A stretch of 64,000 nt of DNA, taken from positions 370,001-434,000 of the forward strand of contig JAQFVV010006645.1 of NCBI GenBank assembly GCA_028023455.1. The letters are read 5' to 3'. Origin of the DNA: Epiperipatus broadwayi. Taxonomy: Eukaryota > Onychophora > Udeonychophora > Euonychophora > Peripatidae. The position numbers and the translations under genes were made by a program. Positions 1 through 12,712 of this stretch are shown here, piece after piece. The stretch's first letter is position 1. Every line of letters begins with the position of its first letter. The notes beneath the pieces are model-generated. The model worked only from the letters and a program-made list of their open reading frames with translations. It had not been told where the DNA came from and made no database searches.

Positions 1-275
1 TATCGACATCATTGAATGAATTAAGAGACTGAAGTGGAGTCAGTTTTGGACATATCTATTGCAAGAATAGATGGTTATAGATGGATAGTTAAAATCTTAA
101 ACCAGATTTCAAGAGATTGTAAAAGATCTAAAAAAAGACCAGAAATGATATGGGATGTATGAAAGTGTGCTTGTGTGATGTGGAGAAGAGAGGTTAGAGG
201 TTGGAAATGAATTGAACTTGGAGAGATCTTCATCCTAAAGTGGATTGATAATAGTTGAAAATGATGATGATGATT
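1..275 (+). mobile_element. 3' end of an RTE-like non-LTR retrotransposon (copy 1)
   Basis: Broken reading frames resemble the C-terminal tail that follows the reverse transcriptase of RTE-type LINEs: an RLKWS segment, then ILNQISRDCKRSKKRP in the place of the usual WIP..GKR.RGRP..RW motif. The stretch ends in an (ATG)n-type tail at about 258-274, the expected simple-repeat 3' end for this clade. The same succession (KWSWA, ILNWIPKDCKR, RKRP, TGATGA tail) recurs at 41690-42120, so this is one interspersed family. The left boundary lies outside the window. Stop codons and frame changes show the copy is dead. Confidence 0.75.
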
Positions 276-384
276 CAGCCTTTTAATGTAATATATATGA
301 TGTAGGCTAAAAAATTATATGTAAATTAATAAGAATATGTACTTAGATATGCTTACAAACAGTTTTAAATGAATGTGGTTATGC

Positions 385-632
385 AATTATAAGGAAAGCA
401 TAGGAATTTGTTGATATCCTAATAAAACTGGTGTTGGTCTGTGTGTGTAATGATTAATTAATAGACAATTGTCTAGAGTTTGTAAATTAAAAGTTTCAAA
501 TGGATTCTGTATATCATACCATATCACTTATACCTTGATATAACAAATAAAATATTTAAATATTTGAAGTTTATTTGCAAGATATTTATAAATGTTTTAT
601 GTATGTCAGTTTGCATATATATTTTGACAGAA
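385..632 (+). repeat. Interspersed repeat R1, copy 1
   Basis: This stretch is similar along its length to 12470-12712. Shared landmarks in the same order are a GCATA-GG-TTTGTTG segment, GATTAATTAATAGA, AGATATTTAAATATTTGA, GTTTAT-TG-AAGATATTTA and ATGTATG-CAGTT-CATATA. The two copies are well diverged. I see no coding potential and no terminal structure, so the repeat class is unknown. Confidence 0.55.
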
Positions 633-639
633 AGTTATA

Positions 640-2440
640 AATTTAATAGTGTCAATAGTTTGAAGTTTTTTGGTGCAACCAATGTGAGACTCAATTTTAA
701 AAGGGAACACACCTTAAGAGATACAATTTTAATATTGTTGGGCAGCTGAAATGGAGTTATATTATATAAGCCTGGAAATTTTTTACTTGGTAATTCATAT
801 AAAGAATATAAAATAATAGAAGAAAGGTTCATAATGGCATAGATGTTAGAAGAAGACAATAAAAAAATTTTTTGAAGTTGAGAATCTGTCTAAGAGAGAG
901 AATCATCTTATTGATATTCATTAAATACATACACAAAATAAAATTAGAGTAAATAGAAAAGAATGAAGCTAGAAATATATGCATGAAAGTAGAATGTGTA
1001 TATAAAAATAGAGATTTAGAAAGAATAATAAAAACTAGAGAAATAAAACCAAACCATCACCCAGAGATTAGCATGATTTTTTATAAAAATTCAAGAGATG
1101 ACTAGGAGTATTATGATGGGAGACCATATGACTTTTTATTGTGATTGGATATCCTATGACTTTGTAGATTATGAGAACACAAATACCTATAAAAACTCAG
1201 AGCAGTGATAAGAGGAATGGTGGCCAAGCAAACTAAATGGTGTCTACTTCCATATTAAAAGCTTTTAAAATAAATATATCACTGGAGAAAGGGGAAGAAA
1301 CTTCATGGCACAGTACAAAAAATAGTGGCATGCATTAAAAATAAAATTTGCAGAAATTTTTTAAAATTAATATGTGATTCTAGTTTTAAAATGAATAAAG
1401 GCAGTACTGAATCATGCAAAGAGAGAAGTACACTCAATTAATTTATTAGAAGTTCTCAAAATTAAGGTATTTTATGTTCTCTTCTCTACCTGAAGGTCAA
1501 ATTATCTACATTAAACATCATAGAGTTCCATCTACAGTCCAACAGATAGTGCATGGAAATAACAAATGCTCTATTATGATATGGTAGAATTATTGACCAC
1601 AACAGACTTTGGTAATCTGCAGAGAAAATTAAAAAATAAAATAACCACATTTCTAACTTCCAGCTATCTAATATTCTCATTATTATATTCATTAATTTGT
1701 AAGAAGTTCAGGGCAATGAGACTATTGTAAAATACCAAACAGATGAGAAAATAGAAGTAAATGGAAGAGACAATCTTACACATAAAAAGAGAGAACCCCA
1801 AGACAGAATGATACAGATGAAGGTCAAAATCAAACAAGACAAATTTATGTCTTGTCATATGAAATATAAGATAACTAAAGAGAACTTTGTTGGTGCATTT
1901 CTTAATGTGGAGTCCAAGAAGCAACCAAAGCACATTAAAGTGCATATACTTAACATTATATAGATGCTGATGAGATTTATTTTTTGATAATGGTGAGAAC
2001 ACAGTAGTTAATCACTATTAAGTATATCTCATTATTCCTGTAAAAATGCAGTACTAGAGTACTCATTTGTACAGGTAGACAGGTATTTTTAATTACTAGT
2101 TCATTTAGAAAATTTACCCAAGATAGCAAGGTATAGGTTTTGACACTACCTTCAAAGAAATCACAGGTTATCATAGCCAATGGAAAAAAGGTAATGTAAA
2201 AACACTACAAGTATAGATTAATATTTATCTTGAAGCATTTGATGCAATTTTGCTCATGCTGGGATAAATACTGGATGGGATCTTAGGATCAAATTTGCTA
2301 TATTGACAAAAATATATCTTAGATTGTCACAAAGGTATCTTTATTAATTGCAGCTATGTATTTCTATTAGGTAGTTTAAAAAACATCAATTACTTCACAT
2401 CCAGTGTGCACAACAAATTCCCAACATTGCAGAGATAAAA
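640..2440. other. AT-rich stretch without recognisable genes
   Basis: Only short chance-like reading frames occur, all under 115 codons, biased to Leu, Ile, Asn, Phe and Tyr with no motif I recognise. I see no RNA gene, inverted repeat or long tandem repeat. Confidence 0.5.
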
Positions 2441-2459
2441 ATTAAAGTAGAAAAATTAT

Positions 2460-3560
2460 CCTTGAGAGTAACAGGTGAACTACAATCCTTATTTAGGCTC
2501 TTGGTGAAGTTATCATCAAATATTTTCTAATAAGCAAGATATCAGCCATGGATGCATGCATTGTATTAATGTTAAAGAAGATGGCCAGTTTCAGAGTTCA
2601 GTCCTATTCTATTCTTTTCAATATTAATCTTGACATTCACATTCAACAGAGTGAGGAGTTATTGACAAAGATCCTTCTATATATAATAATCCATTTGTGG
2701 TGGATAAAAAAAGATGAATCTATCAGAATATGCCTAGATATCAATAGAGTGAATGTTATCACTGTAACAGAAAATCATATACTCCAACCATTACACAACT
2801 TTTCACAAAGTTTAAAAAAAAACAATCTTCACCATGGTTGATTCAATCTTCAGCTACTGACAGATACAGAATCACTCTAAGATCATCAATACACAGCTTT
2901 AGATATAAAGGGTATAATTATACTTTTAAATGCATGCTTTTGAGTTAATTAAATATAAAGTGAGACTGAGGTGCTTAGTAAAATTATTCTGAGATGAAAG
3001 AATATTATTGTTTCATATGTTGATGACATAGTTATCACCTCTAAAAGTGTGCAGAGCATCTAGATCATATGGATTTATTTCTAAAAGAATGTCTAAACAA
3101 TAACATAACCATCAACATGCAGAAAAAATCCTGAGCAACTAAAGAAAATTTTTATGTTTAGGCTACTTGAAAAATAAAGAAAGGATTAAGCCCCACCTGG
3201 ATAAAATCTCAGCTATACATTTTTCTCAAACTGACAACAGAAAATAATTAAAATCATTTGGTTCCAACAAAATTTTGCACAGGAACCTTTTATTCCAAAT
3301 TTTACATAAAAACAATATTAGATTTGGATTATTAGACAATCAATTTGCTGAAATGTTATCTTGGCACATCCAGACTTCAAAAAGCAAATTACATAAAATC
3401 TGTTGAGTTTTTTCTATATGGATGCATTTTGAAAAAAATTGCCTCATATTAATAAAGATAATTTTACCAGGAATTCCAGAGAAAATTGATGTAAACCAAG
3501 ACATGGAAAAGGCTCATGCACAGTTGGAATATATGGCTGAACAGCATAGGAAACATGGAT
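2460..3560 (+). pseudogene. Decayed Ty3/gypsy-type pol (reverse transcriptase to RNase H start)
   Basis: Spread over all three plus frames are the ordered landmarks of a Ty3/gypsy reverse transcriptase. NNPFVVDKK and then DESIRICLDINRVN (about 2690-2750) match the SP.VVV.KKDG.IR.C.D.R.LN block. DRYRITLRSSIHSFRY follows near 2860. SYVDDIVITSK at 3013-3045 carries the YVDD catalytic box. HLDHMDLFLKECL (3058-3096) matches the helix after it. GYLKNKERIKPHLDKI (3160-3210) matches the FLG..VS..GI..D..K block. LAHPDFKKQIT (3362-3395) matches the start of RNase H. Several frameshifts and stops separate the blocks, so no protein can be made. I found no LTRs, gag or integrase, so this is an internal fragment. 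Confidence 0.8.
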
Positions 3561-6470
3561 GTCAGTGACCATGTAAAGAAATCTAATCATCAATATAAAA
3601 ATTATTTACTTTACATGAAGGTCTATACACAATTCAGACAAAAAATGATGATGATTTTATCTTAAAAAGTGAATAAGGAATGCAAGAGTCCTACAATGCT
3701 CAAAGTCCTCTAACAGGTGAAGGAACTACTATATAAAGAAAAAGAGAAATAAGTTAAGAGATAAATTATAACTATTTATTATTTATTTTGTTTATTTTAT
3801 ATAAAAAATTTAATATATATATATATATTGCTTGATTGGGGTAATATAAAATAAATATTTTATGTAGTCAATGAAAAGGGATGCTGATTTAATATTGTAT
3901 ATTAAATTAAAGTGAACAAAGTAGTAAATTCTGCTAAAAGTTTAAAGATTTTATACATTAGAATCAAATGTTTCAAGCATATATTCAGTATAAGCACACT
4001 TGTAATTTTATAAAGAGAATTTTGCTTTAGTTTTAAAGTGATAGATTTTTCTTTATATAAAAGAAGTTTTTTTTAGAATCAATAATGTTAATTCTTTTGC
4101 TAAGAAAAAAAACTATAGATTTTTTTAGTTTTAATTAAATGGAAACAAAGTCTATGATAATAGAAATTTTAAAATGGATACTAATGTCTAAAATAAGGAC
4201 TAAAATTAGACAAATTATTTAGCTCAACTAAGTTTAATATTGATTTAGTTAATTAAAATTAAAAGAAATAAATTGTGTTGTACATCAAGAAACTTATTAG
4301 TTCTAATATGATAGTTATAATCTGATAATGTATAATATGTAATTACTTTTAATTATATTTACTGGTTTTTTTATGTAAATCTCCTATTAATGTCCCAAAA
4401 TAGATTATTTATTATAATAAATTTCATTAATACTTAAGAGATTAACATTTTTTTGAATGTAAATTTAGTATAAATAATTTGGCTAAATAAATCAATTTAT
4501 TTTATTTCTCTTGTTCTTCTTTGATGCTTTCATTGTGCTTTTAAAAAAAATAGTACTTATGTATAGGGGAGATAGGAGTCCTTTTCACATGCACAATAAA
4601 TGTATAATGTGGCAATGACATCAAATTGAAAGAAATAATCCCTGCAAGTATGCATGACAAAACGTGTTTTTTGTATCAATGCTATCTTTTTGTGTGTGTA
4701 ATACTTCTACATTTTCGGTTATTTGCAATACTGAATGACATAAAAGAAATGTGTTCACCAAGATAATAAAAATATAATAAAAGTATGATAATTAATATAT
4801 ATTTTTATTTTGTGGTTTTGGTTTAATTTATTTATAAATAAATAATGTTTATATAACCACTTCTATGGAAATCCCAGAATCATTTGCAATCACATGCTAC
4901 ATTTTTACTGCAGATCTCCATTTTCTGTGGTAATATATCATTTCAAGTTTGGTTTTAATGCATCAATTTATTTATATATTACACAATAAGTATTGTATGA
5001 CTATAGTTAATGTGTTTTTATAAAAATTACTTTAAAGCAAAATCATTTACTCTTTAAAATCTGCATATTTAAAATAACATTTTTTTGTGTAATGGCTTTA
5101 TTTCATTAAGACTGCAAATCGCATTTTTTTTTATATTTTCAAATGTCATTCTGAAAAGTTGTTAGCGTTCAAACTCATACATATTTAGTTAAAAATCATA
5201 CATTTATTATTAAAATGAGAAACAAAAATTGACATATTGTTAAAAGTTATTACTTTTTTAAAAGTTATTACTGTTGAAAGTTGTACATATTTGAATATGT
5301 TGTTAAAAATCATACATTTTTTATTGAAAATGATATATATATATATATTATGTTTTACTATGTTCTTTTAAGAGGTGTAACATGGAACATGTATTAGACC
5401 TACTGCTCCCGTTTCACATTCATATCAAATCCCTTTGATAACTTTGTAAATCTTGCCTTTAGATACCAACTACAAGAATCCATGTACACATTTTTTGCCA
5501 AAAAAGTCATGTACAATATCCATGTACATGTTATTTTGGTCAGGTCATAAGATTAAAAAGTTATTAGTGGATTGATATGAATGTGAACAGGCGCAGTAAG
5601 ACTAATGTATGCTCAGTGTTGCAGCTTTAGTAACTAAGTACCACAGGTTGTTTTGCTATGAATATAAACATTTTTAAATGAACCAGCAAGCTTTTTAATG
5701 CATGTCTAGAATTTTTAGCTTTTACCTTAGACATAGATTTGACTTCATTAAGAATGGCCTTGGAAGCATATAAATAACTACCTTTGATAACTTACCGTAA
5801 AAAAAAATCTTTCAAAATTTGTGTAAATCCTGATTTTATGAGGAATATAATTATATTATCTATATCTACAATAAAATCTGTGGAAAATAAAGGATTTATC
5901 ATAAGAGATCTAAATAATGTACTACATCTAACACAGAACTCTGAAATAAACATATATAAAATAAAAAATATGTAAATTGTAGATACAAATTGTCATGGAA
6001 AATGTAGAATGTCAAATCATAATAAGCAAAGCCAAACTTTTTAGTAATATTAGATAATTGTTAAACATTTTAAATTTATAAACTTCATAAACTTTGCATA
6101 AATTTCAAAATGAACTTTTTATATATATATACTGTAACCATATATTTTAGTATAAAATATAATAATTGATGTAACTGGTATAAAAATTTCTCTTTCTTCT
6201 TTGGTGATTTGATTGGCTTGATTTGCACTTTGAACAGATTACTCTCTTATATTATTTTAATAAATTTAAATTTGCTTCTTCCCATATACTGACTCATATC
6301 AAAACGTTTAACTTTTTAAAAATTTGACAACACATTAAAATTTGGTAAAATATTATTAAAATAATATTTTATTTTTATTTGTTTAAAATGATCTTAAATT
6401 ATTATTTCCATTGAATTAAAAAACCATTTGTTCAATTAAAATTAATTATTAAAAATAAATACAGTAATTA
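3561..6470. other. Very AT-rich, gene-free stretch
   Basis: No coding motif is visible. It holds short TA microsatellites (about 3810-3829, 5333-5350 and 6120-6131) and an imperfect local duplication at 5190-5330, where phrases such as GTTAAAAATCATACATTT and AAAAGTTATTACT recur. The 63-codon frame at 5784-5975 looks like chance. Confidence 0.5.
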
Positions 6471-6769
6471 CGTATGTGTCTCAATGTAAAAAAAAAGAAA
6501 AGAGCGCGAATTTAAGAGAAGATCGTCTGTTAGTTTGCTTTTGGAGGGAGAAAGAAAAGAAAATGGTAAAGGCAAATGGTGTAAATTTGATAAGCTTATT
6601 TTAAAATAGTTAACAAGTAAACGGATTACCACAAAGTTTGCTATAAACGTAAAAATAACATAGTGGTATTTAATTATAAGATGAATTGCTAAATTTAAAA
6701 GTCTGTTCAAGTCAGCTGGCCAAGTGGATCGAATCACCGGTAAAAATTTTCCAATATTACATTTTTAAA

Positions 6770-6813
6770 ATGTCGGAGCTTCCCAGTTTAAAAGAATTAA
6801 TTGCAAGAGTTTG
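6770..6813 (+). CDS. Possible first coding exon of an unknown gene (weak)
   Basis: An ATG at 6770 opens MSELPSLKELIARVW and runs into TTG|GTATGT at 6811-6819, a good match to a metazoan 5' splice site. Upstream, 6490-6740 is less AT-biased than its surroundings (GCGCGAATTT, a GAAGATCGTCTG stretch, CACCGG), as a 5' untranslated region might be. I do not recognise the peptide and see no matching downstream exon in the window. It may be a chance ORF: without the splice site the frame continues only to 6931. Treat it as a candidate to test with RNA data. Confidence 0.2.
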
Positions 6814-6931
6814 GTATGTTTTAAAATGTTTATTATTCTACAATTTGGAAAAATTAAATAAGTATTTTAATTACAGAAGTTTTATGAATATGAAAATTTG
6901 CTTTTTAAAAAAGAAGTTTAAATTAAAGTAA

Positions 6932-9900
6932 AATGTTAAAGTTATCAACATAGTTTAATATTTCCATTTCTAATTCTAATAAAAATATAGTATTGATTGA
7001 TATTTAACTTTACAATGCCAGTAATATATTTGCTAGTTAATTTGTTTAACATTTGGATAATAAACAGTCTTCAAATAATTAATCAAAGCTATTTTCTAAT
7101 TTTATCGTCAGTTTGGAATGATTAAATTAATTGCTATAATTAGTATTCCTAGATTTAAGCATGGATAAATAAATATTAGCATGGATGTGATAAACTTGGA
7201 ACATTTTTAATAGAGAAATGTAGAAATTAATAACTTATGAAAAACATTTTCATTTAAATTCTGCGTGTCATGTTTTGAAATTGTTTCATGTTTATGTAGC
7301 CACGTAAAATCGTTAATCTAATAGTGATTATAATAACTAATACAAATGGATAAAATTGCATGTATGGAATTCAACTATAATTATAGCTATTGCTTTGTAT
7401 ACTTATTGTTCGACACATCGTACATGGATTCCACGGATCATGTTTGGAGTTAGAAAATGCTATACAATCCAATTTGTGATACACATACCTGCTATAATTC
7501 ATGTATTGAACTATAAAATGCTATACATTTAATTTATATCATACACACACCTGTTAAATTTTATGTATTTGATGAATAATGCATTACTTTAATTTTATCG
7601 TTATATGAACTTGCATGTGAAGTTCACAAGTATATTTTATTAAGTTTAAATTAATAGGGGTTGAATAAAATACTTATTCAAGAGAATAGCGCTTGCGAAA
7701 AAGCTTGAAAAGTACTAAATGAATTCATGAGATGTATCAATCTTTATGGGGTATTTTGTGAGTCTTTCCAGATTTATATTCCTATACTAATATTACTTAT
7801 ACTATATTACCTATGTTTTATTTTAAGCAAGATAAGTTAGTACACTAGTTGTCCTGATTAGTGTAACATTTTATTAAGCAAGAACCCACATTTGCTAAAG
7901 TGTCAGCGTGTTCTGAATGGTCAGAATAACTGAGGAGGATGATTTTGCACTTTAATGTGAAGTAAATAGTAATGTTGTTTTATAATGTTAAAAGGCATTA
8001 ATCTGTGCTGGTGGTTAATCTGCAGATTACTTAATTGCCATTTTTGTATTTTACACTCATTCCTGCACTGGTGGCTAATCCGCGGAATGGTGTACTTGTA
8101 CTTATTGCTTTAGGATGGTGTATAAATCCACAAAACGTTTAGTGTTATTTAATTCCTATGTGTAGATGAATGCATCCACAGGAATATGTTTTACTTCATC
8201 GATATAAGTTGGGCAAAGTATTTTAGTTAATCTGCTAAATCATCTTCTTTCATTTGTAAGTATAATTTATAAGTTAGATCGTCAAATTGTAGCAGGACAT
8301 TCTATTCAAGTTACATCATAATAATTAACTGTTGGTTGATTATTATTTACCGGGATGTAAGTTTAAATTTTCACTTTATTCAATGATTGCATTATAGCTA
8401 AATCCTACAGATATAATATTATTTATTATATTATTATAAGTTTACGGCAGGGATTTATTGAATCTGGAAATGATGTTAAATATTTCATGAGTTGATGTTG
8501 AATTTAGTATAATTTTCTCAATACATTCATTATATCCAATTGAATGAATTTAGTATAATTTTCTCAATATTCATTATATCAAATTGAAATATAAGGTATG
8601 ATTAGGTTCTTAAAAAACTGTACCTATGAGATGTTATTGAAGAAAGTCGATGGAATTATAATTTATTTATTTTATTTGTTTATTTATGTTTTTTAATTAT
8701 AACATTGGAATTAATTACTTATTATTCATAAATTTGTAAATAAATGTTGATTTATAATTAAACTTACTGTGCCGTTGCTATGTGTCATTCTTAAAATCAG
8801 AAATCATAAACCTTGGATAGAGCATACATTGAAGTACATACTATCGTCAACATGATATAAGAGTTTATTGATATTTTTTGAGAAAACATTTGTATGCTTT
8901 TCATCTTTGGTAGTTTATGATGTGTAAGGTACAATAAAATCCCATTTACCTTTTCCATCATTTTGGCTTTGCGTAGTTGATTCTAGTATACAATATAAAT
9001 TGATTATTAAACCTGTAAATAGATTTACCAAAATAATGACATGATTGAATATATTTACTTAACGTTTTAAATTGTCATTTGTCAGTATAATAAGAGTCTC
9101 AGTGATATAGTAAACTATAAAAAAGTACCCAAGTATTTATATTTATTTATTGCAAAGCTTTACCTGGACTAGCATTTGTATTAAAAATCATATAGATGGT
9201 TTAAAATTTCATAATCTTATGTAGTTCCACAAATTATGCCATCTTGTACATGGTCGGCCATCGGGTCTCATACAATAAAAATCGCAAATTAAGGTTTGAA
9301 AAATAATAACAAATTACACTTATAATTTGTTTAATGTATTTTATCATACTACTATGATATTTCTTCGCGGTACACCCTGGCTGCGATCAAATTAAATCAT
9401 AAAAAGTTTAGGTTAGATCGTTAGTTTGGCCTGTGGTAAGTTGCTCCAGATGTTGGTTGTGGTCTATGGTGCATAAAATAGATAGCATGATATGCTTTTG
9501 GATACAGCTCTTAATAGCTGACAATGTGCAGCGGGAATTGATCAGTGATAGAAGTTACGATTCTTAACGCACTTATGTTTTGGTGATATTATGTAATTGG
9601 GACCACACAATAGAATGGTTACAATACTTAAAGACTTAATTTAATATGTTTTATTTTTGTCATTTAAAATTTGTATATGTAAGATTGTAGAAAGAAACAA
9701 AAATTCACAATTAACACACACACATCCTGTCAATAAATCTTTTAAAAGCACAGGTGGATCACCTATATTTAGACTTTATTCTGTAAATAAATCAACTTTT
9801 ATTGACCATGCCTAAATTAGAGCTTGAATCTATTATGAGCAGATTTTTAATTTGGAAAATTACTTGCACAGTTTCAGTTTATATATTACAGGTAAGAGAA

Positions 9901-10460
9901 AGTTTCTCACGAATGTTATTAGTTTGAATATATGTAATAATTAATAATATAGCAATTATATATATATTGTACCAAAGTACATTGATATTAAAGTAATTGT
10001 ATGAGTCCCATGTTTTAAAAATATAAAAATTTAATATTAAGAGAATAAAATGTAAAAACTAAAGAGTAGGGGGGGGGATTTGTATTAAATAAAATAAACT
10101 GTAAAATGCTGTTTAAAATACAAGATTTTTTTTTTGTTTAAAAGAAGAAAAAAATCTTGTAATAAATAAATGATTTAATATTCTTTAAATGAATTTTAAT
10201 AAAATAAAGAGATTTTGTTTTATTTTATAATAAAATAAATAAATATATGTGCATGTGTGTATGCAATTTTTAATAAAAAGTAGATGCCAGAAGCTGATTT
10301 TATTTCACAAGATGAACGCTGCTGCTAAAAATAAAGTTTTCCATTGTTTAAACCAGTATAAATAGCTCAAATTTTGTTCATTCTTGGTTCGGACTTTCTC
10401 ATTTTAATAAAATATTTTTTGAAGTAATATTTCCAAAAATGATGCATTGTTAAAAATCCA
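6932..10460. other. Non-repetitive-looking intergenic or intronic sequence
   Basis: Somewhat less AT-extreme than the neighbouring kilobases, with scattered CpGs (7400-7450, 9240-9290, 9360-9440). No long ORF, RNA gene or transposon motif is seen. A diverged repeat pair lies at 8003-8092. A poly-G run is at about 10068-10077. Confidence 0.45.
8003..8092 (+). repeat. Diverged direct repeat pair, spacing about 62 bp
   Basis: GTGCTGGTGGTTAATCTGCA at about 8005 is matched by GCACTGGTGGCTAATCCGCG at about 8066. Most differences are transitions, including the CTGCAG/CCGCGG centre. The two lie about 62 bp apart in the same orientation. The function is unknown; this could be an old tandem duplication. 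Confidence 0.4.
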
Positions 10461-10634
10461 ATGTATTTGCAGTTGACCAAAAAGCCACTCTCTACGCATC
10501 TAAGATCTGCGATTAGTTCGGAAGATAATCATGTTAAAATAGACTACACGGACAGCAGAGTGCGGGGATGTCAAACCAGCCACAGAAATATTAGGACACA
10601 GGATCTACGAAAGAATTTTACCAGTTGTCGATGA
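10461..10634 (+). CDS. Small ORF or possible exon, unrecognised
   Basis: A 57-codon frame starts at ATG 10461 (MYLQLTKKPLSTHL...) and ends at TGA 10632-10634. It stands out because 10480-10630 is markedly richer in G+C than its surroundings and uses mixed codons (CGG, TGT, GAC, CAC) rather than the usual AAA/TTT/ATT. The segment TATTTGCAG at 10464-10472 could be a 3' splice acceptor, which would make the ORF an internal or terminal exon rather than a standalone gene. I do not recognise a domain. A SINE lies about 60 bp downstream on the other strand. Confidence 0.25.
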   Translation: MYLQLTKKPLSTHLRSAISSEDNHVKIDYTDSRVRGCQTSHRNIRTQDLRKNFTSCR

Positions 10635-10690
10635 GTTAAGAGATAATTCCATTATGCTGTTTCTGTCATATTTAAAAACCTAGGTAATTA

Positions 10691-10795
10691 TTTTTTTTCC
10701 ATGTGTCATAGCATCGGCTGGGATGCGAACCCACAACCATCTGCAACCAACTGCTTGCTTGCATGGCGGCTGCAATACCTCTCAGCTAACATGCT
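10691..10795 (-). mobile_element. tRNA-derived SINE, copy 1
   Basis: Read on the minus strand, the head looks like a tRNA. An A box (TTAGCTGAGAGG) lies near 10783-10794 and a B box (GGGTTCGCATCCC) near 10720-10732, at tRNA-like spacing. The head is followed by GATGCTATGACACATG at 10700-10715 and an A-rich tail (plus-strand TTTTTTTT). The same head type and the identical 16-nt tail motif recur at 41271-41382, so this is an interspersed family and not a functional tRNA gene. The cloverleaf is imperfect. Confidence 0.75.
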
Positions 10796-12190
10796 TTGAT
10801 ATCTAAACATTCCGATTTCCTTTAAAAATAAAGATAGACTTTATTGAAAGAACTTTTGAACTTTTTGAATTAAACTTAAAAAAAAAGAATAAACTTTAAA
10901 CTTCAAAAAATTAATATTTGCAATAATAAAATAAGTAAAAGCAGTTTCTATGAAATAATATTTTGGTATGCACGTACATGTGATTTAATTTTAAACTTAA
11001 AAAATAATAATAATAAAATATGATGTAACGTGTATAATTTATTTACTAAAGTAATATATTAAAATGCTTATTTTAATCTTTAAAAAAAGAAGTGTGTGTG
11101 TCTCATTATAAGATAAAACGATTCATTTATTTTAAAATAAAGTAAAACATTTAAATTATTTTTCTTAAAATATTTGTTTATTTCTGATACGTGCGGGTAA
11201 GTATAAATATTTATTTTTTTAATAAGAGTAGGAGAGAAAAAAATCAAATCATTAATAATAGTATTTTATAAAAGATTCACCAAGTTAAATCTATAAATGT
11301 TTAGCATTCAGTATAATGTTGTTATTATTAATTTTAAAGGAGCGAAGTATTATTTTGAATGGTTCGGGGAAATTATTTTAGTTTTAGAAAATAGTAGCAG
11401 TTTAGAACAGGCGGTCGTTTAAGATACCCTTTGTTTGTTTATTAGTGGGTGGTTGGAACCGACTGAGCTAGCAGACTTCAGATACCAAGTTGTGCTGATC
11501 AGATAAACATGCTAATTCTAATGTAATTATCTGGCACCTAAGGGATTTTTCTTTGATCGGTATATATTTGGTAGTCGAGTGTTGAATGTTATTGATAGTT
11601 CGCTATTGGTAATATTTGACACTTTATCTGAAAACCAACCATTTTTCTGAAAGGGAAATTTAGGTCGACAAAATATAATAAAATATTAATTAATATTTTA
11701 TTTGTCGATGCTTTAGTGTTTGGTGTTTCCCGTAGTTTAAAAGTTTAAATTATAAGTAGTAGTATTTTTTTTATTGTTGTTCGGAGTAGGTTGATTTTAA
11801 ATTATCAGGTTGGTTCAATATATATATATGTAATACTGTAGAAGGAAATTAGTGATCACACTTGCACTATAGAATTATTTATGTCTAAAATTATTTGTTT
11901 ATTAAAATTTATTTTAAAAAATATTTAAGTGTAGCCTGCTTATCATTAAATTTTAAAAGGAGAGAGCTGGGATTTAATTTCACAAATTATTTTTTTAGTT
12001 TTTGAGTTAAATTTTTAACAATAAGAATTAGTTTAATCAGAAAAATCACTCGTCATTTCAAGTTAAAAATAAATCATTGTTATTGTTTTTTTTAAAATTA
12101 TTTTATGGTCTTTTATCAATCTTTCAATATATAAAATTAAAAGCATATGAAGGGCTTGAAAGTGAAGCTATACAGAGAGAAAAAAATATT
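10796..12190. other. AT-rich stretch with a less biased island
   Basis: No genes recognised. Around 11340-11660 base composition is more balanced (GGCGGTCGTTT, GGTTGGAACCGACTGAGC), perhaps unique regulatory sequence. The remainder is A/T runs and short TA repeats (11818-11830). Confidence 0.4.
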
Positions 12191-12194
12191 ATAT

Positions 12195-12233
12195 GCTAAG
12201 CGCTTTCGAAGCCGTTTACCTCATATTCATAGC
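12195..12233 (-). ncRNA. Vestigial hammerhead-like motif, family F copy 1
   Basis: On the minus strand this reads GAATATGAGG, a loop, GGCTTCGAAAGCGCTTAGC. GAAA is followed by the palindrome AGCGCT (stem III) and UA, and GGCTTC precedes it as half of stem II. The CUGAUGA box is degraded to AAUAUGA, so activity is unlikely. The motif is homologous to those at 21167-21201, 21211-21245 and 29111-29145. Confidence 0.4.
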
Positions 12234-12469
12234 GATATAATATAATAGTTTATGTTATAAAATTTTACACTGAGTTTGAATCCTTTATATATTGTATTAT
12301 ATACGTGCAGGTGTGTGTAAGCCTGTACAGTGTATTAATTTATATAAGTTTATAAACTAATTGAAATAAATTAATATGGATGTGGATATATAAATAGGAG
12401 TAGAAAAAAGTATTACCATTATGTTTATTAAAAGATTGTAATATTGTGTTAAGATCAAAGAATATACGG

Positions 12470-12712
12470 GAGCATAAGGGTTTGTTGGTAATCTTTTAAA
12501 TATTGATGTTAAGATGTGCATATATTGATTAATTAATAGAGAGTAATCTTGATTTTATGAATTAATAGTTTTAACTAGATTTTGTATCTTGAATGACATA
12601 TATGTCATTTATATGTTGATAGAGCAAATAAGATATTTAAATATTTGATTATAAAGTTTATCTGTAAGATATTTAAGAATGATTTATGCATGACAGTTAC
12701 ATATACATTTTA
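12470..12712 (+). repeat. Interspersed repeat R1, copy 2
   Basis: This is the second copy of the repeat at 385-632 (same order of landmarks, same strand). This copy carries TGACATATATGTCA where the other has TATCATACCATATCA. No coding potential is seen. Confidence 0.55.

Noticed and set aside
10691-10795. Functional tRNA gene
   Set aside because: Acceptor stem does not pair well and the same tail occurs at a second locus with poly-A, so it is a SINE.
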